Below are positions 55,801 to 64,000 of a stretch of 64,000 bases of DNA, piece after piece. Origin of the DNA: Branchiostoma lanceolatum (lineage: Eukaryota; Chordata; Leptocardii; Amphioxiformes; Branchiostomatidae); the NCBI RefSeq assembly GCF_035083965.1, contig NC_089731.1, positions 7,663,501-7,727,500 of the forward strand, read 5' to 3'. Below the pieces are notes generated by a model. That model did no database searches and had not been told where the DNA came from. It saw only the letters and a program-made list of their open reading frames with translations. Every line of letters begins with the position of its first letter. Within the stretch, counting starts at the first letter, position 1. The position numbers were made by a program, and so were the translations under genes.

Positions 55801-57153
55801 ACACATACAAAAGGGACAAGACAAAGTGACGGCGGACTCAAGTTACTTACGGCACTTGTACAGTATGGAAAATACGATATTAAGACAATGAAACACATCC
55901 ATGTTAAGAGATACAATGAGTCTATACGTAAGTCCACTGAACTCCCGCCCAAGGGGAATTAGAAGAGGGACACATAAATGTATAACTCAAAACGTTTAGT
56001 TGCCATGTAGCTTTGTATGTTAAGCATTATTTGACGGATGACATTAGAAAAGTAGAGAGGACTACCACGTAACATGAAAATATGTTTGGAATGTTGAAAT
56101 CTAGCCCTGTTTCAATAACACGGCCAACAGATGCGATAAATGATAAATCAGAACACTGATAACCATGTATTCATAACCTGATAAACTATGGCGGATATTG
56201 ATTAGTTGAAGTGGTTGGACGATAGGAAGGGGGCTGGTCTCACGTTTTGTTGGTTTTTCCCACGATCGGGACGTTCCAAGGTCCGTGTGTTCGGCGCGCG
56301 CCGGGCGGGGACGGAGGCACGACGACTCGTGCCTGACATCAACATTTACCCCTTCTTCTGAAGTAGTCGTCCATGCGCTAATTTTAGCCTTGTTGTCAGG
56401 TAGAAACAGCTGTAGTAGTAGTATCAAGTTCTCGATTTATAGAGAAGCGTCGCAGTAACATCGACTTACGAATAATTAAAGTATTAAGTGAAATAAGGTA
56501 AAGTAATGGTTTATTTGTAGAAATATGCGCAGCACAAAACTGAATTGGGGTTTCTGGTAATGCGTAATGGCAAAGAAATATCTAACACGTTTAGAGCGTT
56601 TAAGCTAAATGAATTGAAAAAAGCCATGGATCCAAATTCTTGAAATGGTTGGTGTGATGGATAAAACACGTTGTGATAAAAGGACTTATGACTAGTTAAA
56701 ATATATCTAACAACAGACAACTGCAAAGTAAAATCAGTTTATTCGTCAAAATCCGCAACCTCAATTGATAGATAAGTTACCGTAGTGTTTGACAATGAAA
56801 AATATTCCTTTCCGCGTGGGAAATTTAAATAGCTTTACTATTGTACCAAAACACAAACATAATGGACGCACCACAACATGACAAGTCAATAAAGATGTGT
56901 CTACTTTCCGAATCATTTGCCGCAAACAAGAGAACCAGTTTTGCTAGCTACGTCATGACGTTTGGAAAGAACCATGTGATTGACGTGCCCTTAAGGTTGC
57001 ACACCTGCCATTCATGGTTCACGACCTCAACTGACGTCTGTGCGTCTCTTTGGTGTGAACACCTGTGTCTTTGTTGTGAGCACCTGGAGTGTTTACAAAG
57101 TTACAGTGTTTTTATGTACTGTGAGTTTCGACTGTTTTTTTTTAAAACAGGCA

Positions 57154-57255
57154 CGAGCCAACGGCGCCAAGAGCGCGTGCCTCGCGACTGCGTGTCAGAC
57201 CGCACACACGCCAGAGGATGATGTCCATGCAGATCTTGAGGGGAGGGGGTCTTGA
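57154..57255 (+). CDS. possible orphan terminal exon, 34 codons
   Basis: A GC-rich stretch follows a pyrimidine-rich tract and an AAAACAG acceptor, then reads ARANGAKSACLATACQ and continues to a stop after GRGS. Composition and acceptor look exon-like, but no partner exon or protein family was found. It may be chance. Confidence 0.15.
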   Translation, partial: RANGAKSACLATACQTAHTPEDDVHADLEGRGS

Positions 57256-57792
57256 AGGAATTTTTCTCGCGGCCATGTTTTTCTGATGATACTAAGCCAT
57301 TGAATTGTTATGATTTTCTTTCTCAGGATCTGCTTGGATGTGAAACTCGCTGATTTCGATGTTTAACTCTGAGTTCTTCTATATGTTATACTTATAGGAG
57401 TGGACTGGTGGCTAGACTGCCCCAAAAAATATATGCAAAAAATCAGAATATGACACTAAACACGAGACATCGTGTCTAAACCACAACTATGCCCGTTTGT
57501 GTTGGCTGGGAAAAGTCATTTTGAGATTTACTAACACACAAAAATTGAGAACACTATGAAGACTGACCATCAAATTTAAAGATATTCTAAAACGACATTC
57601 TGATGCGCTCCCATGAAAGCGCTTCGTAGACATGCAGTCGCGTCACCCAGGTAACCGTGACGTCATGATCAAACGTGCCCTCCATTTTTGCAGGTCAAAA
57701 GTCTTCCCTTGAAGTCCATAGAAACAAAACAATCATTAGTCTCGCATCTTTTCAAAATAGATTAACCTTAGTTCGTAGATGTGTGCATCAAG

Positions 57793-57872
57793 GCCATTTT
57801 GTACATAAAAGTTCATTTTCTCATTTAGTAGAGCCATTTTATACATAAAAGTTCATTTTCTCATTTAGTAGA
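57793..57872. repeat. 40-bp tandem duplication
   Basis: GCCATTTTGTACATAAAAGT followed by TCATTTTCTCATTTAGTAGA is repeated directly with one change. It lies in intergenic DNA. Confidence 0.85.
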
Positions 57873-58217
57873 CATGATGCATATGATATACCGATAAAGC
57901 ATTCTTGTTTCTACCGGGTCTCATTATCTCTGATCTGTTGGCGTTTGGACTCTGGTCCTGATGTATGCCGTGGGAAAAGCTAACACAGTCCGATGGTCAG
58001 CAAATATGTGCGGTAGATATGATAAGAACACAGCAGGTTGTTTTAACCCTTATCAGTAGAAAGGTAATATAAATCTGGGTCTGTGATTGGTATGCCGTGG
58101 TTTATCATCAACACGACGCGGACGCGCGTGGCACGCTACTGTTTGGTCGTGTGGCGGGGTTTACTTTTCTCACGGTGTGGTCACAGGGCGGACAGGCGGA
58201 GCGTGTTGGGGATTAGG

Positions 58218-58378
58218 TAGCCTCCTTCGCAGATTTCTGGGAGCGCCGGCGTTTATCATTGGTGGGAGCACTGATTCGCGACTTTCAACATGGGCCAAGG
58301 TTCTCTAATGCTGGCAGAGGGAGTATTGCGCCCGAAAAATACAACGCCGGCGCTCCAAGACGTCTGCAAAGGAGGCTA
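58218..58378. mobile_element. MITE with TAGCCTCC ends and 9-bp flanking repeat
   Basis: It starts TAGCCTCCTTCGCAGAT, ends GTCTGCAAAGGAGGCTA, and the arms continue with GGGAGCGCCGGCGTT against AACGCCGGCGCTCC. The flanks GGGATTAGG (58209-58217) and GGGATTCGG (58379-58387) differ at one base. The ends match those of the perfect palindrome at 28836. Confidence 0.85.
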
Positions 58379-59469
58379 GGGATTCGGTCGGCGTCATACA
58401 ATGCAGGATGTTGCTCGTGATGTTTGCAAATCAGAACCTACTGTATTATGGGAGATCACGTCACCATGATGGTTATTTCGCTGATTCATGTGTATTAGTG
58501 ACTATCACACTATTCAGATCAGGCTGACCTGACAAGTTATCAATCCATCGTTTCACAGAAAAGACAAATTAACGAACAGAATGAGTATTTTTCCAGAAGA
58601 AAAAGAGAAACGGTCTCTTTCACAGATGACATCAACAGTTTCCCATCATGAGATGCAAAATTCGCCTGGCGAATGGAGGAGATTATGATCATTTTTACAG
58701 TCAGACTGTGTTCACAGTGAGAGGTTAACAAGCGGTACCAGTAATCTATTATTCTGCCACCAAGACAACGGTTAGAAGTCACAGGAGAATCAAAACTTTA
58801 CCATATGGCCTCAGTTGGACGTACAGCAGGCTGTTCAAAGATCATATATACATCCGTAGCTTGATCATCATGTGAAACATATATAGTATTTCCCTCCAGT
58901 GGCGATAGTAAAAACTCATTCTATGGTTGTAGTTCTGATCATGACATAAATTATTTTACTCATATGCCTTCTAGGCTATAATTGTTTCATTCCTTTCTGT
59001 GTATTCGTGTACATAGAGTTTTGCATTTCCAAATACCTACCATTTGAAGAACAAGAACTCTGAATAATCTTTATTTTAGAATTTTATCTGTATTTTTGTT
59101 GTGTCAGTAAAGGTAACACTTAACGGAACTTTCAAAGACATGGTCACTTTGTAAAAACTCTATTCGCAACAGCAACAACATCGATGGTGAATTTGGCTGA
59201 ATGAAGTTGTCCTAACACCGACTTGTGGACCGTATGGCATCTGCTAGAGGGGTGTGTTTGGATTTGACGGGTGAGCAGTTAGAGAAGCCGATGAAACTAT
59301 TAACTTAGCGGGATGCACCCCGTCCCTGTCATCTCTTAAATCTCATTGGTCACGCCGATTATTTGTTGTTGGTCGCGGTCACTTGTAAGTTGTTTTTGGT
59401 AGATCTATTACCTGCAACTCATCCACCCCACCCCATTCCACGTACCCGTCATTGCCTATCCTTCCCAAG

Positions 59470-60060
59470 TGACCCCGCTAGTTAACAGGTGTTGTTGTGC
59501 ATGGTTACGAATGGAACTTTTACAAGCAACATCTCTTTCCTAGTCCCTACGTATTCACGATGCCCTCCTCTCAGCCAATCGTTGCCTGCCCTTAATTCCC
59601 AAGTGACCTCGCTAATTAACAGGTGAGTCAACGACGCCCCCCTCCTAGTCTCTACCAGACTAACAGCGTCGGCTAGGGAGATAACATTTGCCGGGGGACT
59701 TTGGCCACGGAGGATAAAATTTCCATGCGCTGCATATTTGACCCTCTCTCCGTAGCCTACTCCCTTCATACAATTGACTCTATTTGGCCAATTTCTACTA
59801 TTTTCCCAGCGACCCGCAGAGACTGGTGGAGGCTACCCCCCTCCCACCCCATGTATCTATTATTACCAATCCTTCCCGAGTGACCCCGCTAGTTAACAGG
59901 TGAGTGAACGAAGCCCCCCTCCCACTCCATGTTCCCATCGTTACCAATCCTTCTCAAGTGACCCCGCTAGTTAACAGGTGAGTTAACGAAGCCCCCCTCC
60001 CACTCCATGTTCTCATCATTACCAATCCTTCACGAGTGACCCCGCTAGTTAACAGGTGAG
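59470..60060. repeat. minisatellite of about 78 bp
   Basis: The segment CAAGTGACCCCGCTAGTTAACAGG recurs with its GTTAACAGGT core at 59481, 59613 (as ATTAACAGGT), 59892, 59970 and 60048. The last three are 78 bp apart. The unit between 59613 and 59892 is interrupted by a MITE. Confidence 0.85.
59646..59835. mobile_element. MITE, TAGCCTC-ended family, copy 7, inside the minisatellite
   Basis: It starts TAGTCTCTACCAGACTAAC and ends GAGACTGGTGGAGGCTA, with ATTTGGCCAATTTCTACTAT near the right end as in the other copies. A perfect 9-bp direct repeat CCCCCCTCC flanks it (59637-59645 and 59836-59844). Confidence 0.85.
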
Positions 60061-62389
60061 TTAACGACTGCCCCCAGGCGGAGACTCCAGTCGAGTGAGC
60101 TGACAACATCTCGAGGCGGGCCGTTCCCACGCTCCGCACACACACATGCCAACACACACAGCTGTATGGTAATGTTGTCCTTAATAACCTGGGAATGGAC
60201 TTAATGACATACCTGTCTATTACCTGACGGTGTCCAACACACGCGTCTTTGTGGAGCTAATGGGTAAATGCGTAGTTTCCTAAGCGTATGCTGAGCCATG
60301 ACGCTTATGATACGATAAAAGAAAAGCCGTGCACTCAATTAGAACAAAGCTAAGATTTAAAGAACACTAGTTTTAAAAGGTCAGGCGTTGGCAACTCCTG
60401 ACTCTCATATACGCCGTCTAAGATTGGGATGGTTCGATAATCTGATGGTCTAAGTCACTTAAGTAACTTCAAGTACCTGTATAGAATCAAAAACAGTTAT
60501 GGAGAATATTAATGTGTCACTTTTACATACAGGGCCTCGAATAGGAACTGCTAAAATGCACGACATGTACTTGTGTGTGAGGGAACGTGATTTACCTTGC
60601 AAAGAAAGAGCATTTATAAACGAAATAAATTACAAGTTCATCATGCTGTTGACCAGCAAAGGACTGCTCAACCAATGAGATCATTCCACTTTCAAACCAA
60701 GCTTAATTTGCACCAGGCCATGCCAGGGGTTTACCTACTCTGTCGTTGACTCTAATCTAGCTCTGTGCGTAAAGGAATATTAAAATCTATTTTAGTGGCC
60801 CCCTCCGTTATTTCGGAAACATTTCTGGAAAGCTAGCTCATCTCCAACGAACATATCATTCAATCAAATATGAATCATAATGGTGAAGACATGAACAAGC
60901 GATCCCACTTAAATGTCACCTTAGTTTACTTCTCACATGATTCTGTCATACTTCGGCTACAAGCCAATACATGGAAGGATTTCACTCACCCGTGACTAAT
61001 AGAGCACAACATATGTCAGCGACCCCGGCTCACAAAGGTTCACTGTTGACGATTTTGCTGAACAACTGTCCATCTATAGTGTCAATAAAAGGATTGACAC
61101 CAGTATCAGTTACACGATACAGACCGTTTGTGACTTAATGAATAGTAAAGAGGGCGCCTTGTTTACCTTTGATGTGGCTTGAAGTGATCTTTTCTCAGGT
61201 TGAGAGCGAAGTGTCATTTTACGAATCACTGAGAATATAGTGTTCTAATGCGTTTATTTTGTATCTAATATGTTATTGTAATTTAAGATTCAAATATTGA
61301 TCTGGATTGAAGAAACGTTTATTCAGAAGAGAAATGTTAAGACACTACAGATATCTGAAACAGGACATCAGTATATCAATGCACAGTTGTAACAAAACAG
61401 CAACTTCAGAGCAGTACAATTTCCGAAGAGTTGGTGTAGCACGTCGATGAAGGTTAGACATCCGGATGATTAGATTCTAATAAATAAAGATACACAATAC
61501 GAAAGTTACTCAAAATGGATAGATCTTGTAAAGTTGAATAGTTTTGCTGTATACATAAAACAGCATCAAAAGTTCGACCTTTATTGTTCATTTTGAGAAA
61601 AATACAAACTCCTAAAACTAATAACAACTTTTCATAGTATTCTTCTACCTTTTAACAAAAAGACAACTCAACTGTAGGGGGTCATACAGAGGCTAAAAGG
61701 TAACGACCGCGGTCATATAGACAGCAGAATGTTCTGAACAATGAAAGAAAACACGAGAAGAGATAAGACAAAACCTTTGGCGCCACTGTCTTCTGGTGGG
61801 ATGTCGTCCCACACGACTTGATGAGTAGAGAACAATAGAGAAGACTAATTAAGGGCATCTAGTGTCTGGTGAGTTTGATTCATTGCGCCACTAGATGGAG
61901 GAACGGTTGCTAAATAGATGGTTGTGGGGTTAGCCTCATATACCTAGGTGTGGCAGATGACACTGGTACCTGATGTATTTCGTTATCTGATATCTAAAAC
62001 ACACAAATAGGCATGGATTTTGAATGCAGTCTAGCTTAGGTAGTCCGTATACTGCAAGTCCATCGAGTAAATACATAGTTTGAGCCATCTTGTGGCGTTC
62101 TTAGTCTACAGGTGTTGGTGCATGCCGAGGACGTAAAAAGACGACGGAGTCTTGAGTGATTTATCAATCCTTTTAGTGATGTGCTTGGAGGCAAGAGGAG
62201 AACATAATTGCCACAACCACCTGTGTTAGTTATGAGTGTCTGGTCCTTGTCGCCTGAGTCGTACGACACAGGTTAGCGACTGATGCAAGTTCAGAGCATT
62301 CTTTGACCTATCGTGGATATGTCGTACAAAAATGTGACTGTCTTGTGACAAGAAATAAGACTTCTTGTAGATCCATACACATATCTGTA

Positions 62390-62475
62390 ACCAAATAGCT
62401 TATCTGTATCCAGATACGTTATCTATACATACGTTATCTGTACCCAGATACGTTATCTATGCTCAGATATGTATC
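62390..62475. repeat. short tandem array of CAGATACGTTATCT units
   Basis: GTATCCAGATACGTTATCTA, GTACCCAGATACGTTATCTA and related pieces repeat over about 85 bp. No coding content. Confidence 0.7.
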
Positions 62476-62937
62476 TCATACTTATCAGCTCACCATTTCA
62501 ACCGATGGGACTTTTATTCACGGAATAGTCTTATCTAGATCTACCGTATCTTAGGCAGTAATGAAAAGGATTTCGGCGGTTTTGATGAAAAGGCATTTCA
62601 TTAGCGACGTGGTCTTTCTGATTTGTTAAAACAACCACAATCTCAAACTCATTTTGCGGTATTTTGTTGGAATGCTGACGTCAGAATGATCAGGCGCATC
62701 ACATAAACAATTCTTACAGGGAGAAGGTTTTGTTTTGCGGTTCATCTGATGTAATCAGATGGTTATAATGTTGTTGACTTTGCTATACACTTTCCTTCCC
62801 TTCTAACAAGGTGTAATAGATATAGAATTGGTTGCTACATCATGACTACTTTTGCTACATCTTAGTAGATGATTGGAAGATAAGATCAACATGCTACAAG
62901 TACGAGTAAGAAAAAAGCGCTGTTGTCACAGTATTAA

Positions 62938-63157
62938 GCCCCTGTCACACTTGTGCGTATACGCATGAGTTACGTATTAACATGTTTTTTGTTTAGGTTT
63001 TGGTAAAGTTTGCAGCCGAAGAAGTAATTTCCTAGATTCGATCACTATGCTGCACAGCAGTGGGTCAAAGTAGAAAGCAACTTTCCCCCGCAAACCTTAC
63101 TTAAACCAAATAAATGTTAATGCGCACATGAATATACGTACAAGTGTGACAGGGCCC
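62938..63157. mobile_element. MITE with CCCTGTCACACTTG ends
   Basis: The left end GCCCCTGTCACACTTGTGCGT is inverted at the right (ACGTACAAGTGTGACAGGGCCC), with TAA on both sides (62935-62937 and 63158-63160). The 3-bp TAA duplication suggests a PIF/Harbinger-derived element. Confidence 0.8.
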
Positions 63158-63803
63158 TAAGATCGTATCATGACATATAGTCGTCATTTCCGATTCCTCC
63201 TAGGAAATGTGAATAGACGGTTTCCCTAATAAACTCTCCCTGATCCATGCTAATCTGAACTTCTGAAGATGTGCAGTGTAGATGAAAGAACACTTTATCA
63301 GCTGTAAATGTCCTACAGATTTAAGACGATAACAAACGGTACAGACCCTACGAGAACAAAATTCGGAGCTTCAAGAAGGCAAAGCCATGATTAAGAGAAA
63401 TAATAAATTTACATTGAACGAAACGTCGAAATTTATGTCAAAAATCAAACATTTGAGCTCAAAGAATCGATCATATAGATAAAAGCTAAACAAGAAATAA
63501 GGTTTCATTTGACAATGTCACAAAAGTCTAACTTTTCTACATCTTTGAAGTGGACGAGTGGTCCACTAAATGCTGAGACAGCATCGTAGTCATTTCAGTG
63601 TATATGTATAACTAAGAGTGTTATTTGATGAATCACAGATCCCAGTGCAGGTGTACATGTAATATGTAACAGAAAACTTGCCTTGCACAAAGTTGTTTGT
63701 CAGATAAGACAACACAACTTAACGATATGTATATATCTAAAGGACATTCTCGAGTCGACATTTTCTGACTGACAACATCTGCTTGGAGAGCAGCGATTTC
63801 ATC

Positions 63804-63807
<4 letters not shown>

Positions 63808-63887
<80 letters not shown>

Positions 63888-63901
63888 TGTGTTTGTGTTT
63901 G
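63808..63901. repeat. (TG)n microsatellite
   Basis: A nearly pure TG run of about 90 bp in intergenic DNA. Confidence 0.97.
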
Positions 63902-64000
63902 TGGACATGTTAGCATAAACCAAGAAGCTGTGGATGGATCCTTATGATATCGATATCCCGGTTTTGATATGTCGTTTTCATCATAAGCAACATTGAGAAA

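Larger units (their letters stand above)
52331..64000. other. 11.7-kb stretch without a recognised gene
   Basis: Past the hyaluronidase 3' UTR I find no exon series with consistent phase or a known domain. There are MITEs at 52690, 58218, 59646 and 62938, a minisatellite around 59470-60060 and a TG array at 63808. Single reading frames of 188 codons (54892-55458) and 126 codons (56841-57221) lack recognisable features and normal exon composition. The rest is AT-rich. Confidence 0.5.

Overview
The window looks like nuclear DNA of an invertebrate chordate, most likely a lancelet (Branchiostoma). Genes are split into many short exons with GT-AG introns, exons are more GC-rich than the AT-rich introns, and the gene set is metazoan (ACK/TNK tyrosine kinase, GM2/GD2-synthase-type glycosyltransferase, peroxisomal bifunctional enzyme, GH56 hyaluronidase). 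Introns and intergenic DNA carry many short inverted-repeat transposons (MITEs), tRNA-derived SINEs and microsatellites. The species is inferred from style and gene content, not proven.

Layout from left to right: (1) 47-611 (+), the last two exons of a hyaluronidase-like gene that starts outside the window; (2) 1653-3025 (+), a three-exon gene for a 201-aa NTF2/SnoaL-like protein; (3) 3962-4556 (-), a two-exon gene for a 69-aa secreted defensin-like peptide; (4) 6576-24089 (-), an ACK/TNK-family kinase gene with 16 coding exons assembled into about 1046 codons; (5) 24090-31185, gene-poor intergenic DNA with a perfect 206-bp palindrome; (6) 31186-36969 (-), a B4GALNT-type glycosyltransferase of 12 exons and 526 aa; (7) 39676-45745 (+), EHHADH (peroxisomal L-bifunctional enzyme) of 12 exons and 716 aa with a C-terminal PTS1; (8) 46868-52330 (+), a complete hyaluronidase of 10 exons and 482 aa, paralogous to gene 1; (9) 52331-64000, about 11.7 kb in which no gene was recognised, but with MITEs, a 78-bp minisatellite and microsatellites. 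Every exon-exon junction listed was checked by hand for reading phase.

The genes do not form an operon-like unit. They are ordinary neighbours in several pathways: hyaluronan turnover, innate defence, cytosolic signalling, Golgi glycosylation and peroxisomal beta-oxidation. The observations most worth following are: both hyaluronidases end in the ER-retention-type tetrapeptide HEEL; EHHADH has lost the first of its two hydratase glutamates (Ala104) but keeps the second, and has a near-ideal DR1 (PPAR/RXR or HNF4-type) site a few bases before its start codon; the small CS-alpha-beta defensin gene; a MITE family with TAGCCTC ends and 9-bp target duplications, one copy of which sits inside a minisatellite so that the empty site can be reconstructed; and a perfect 103-bp-arm palindrome with the same kind of ends.
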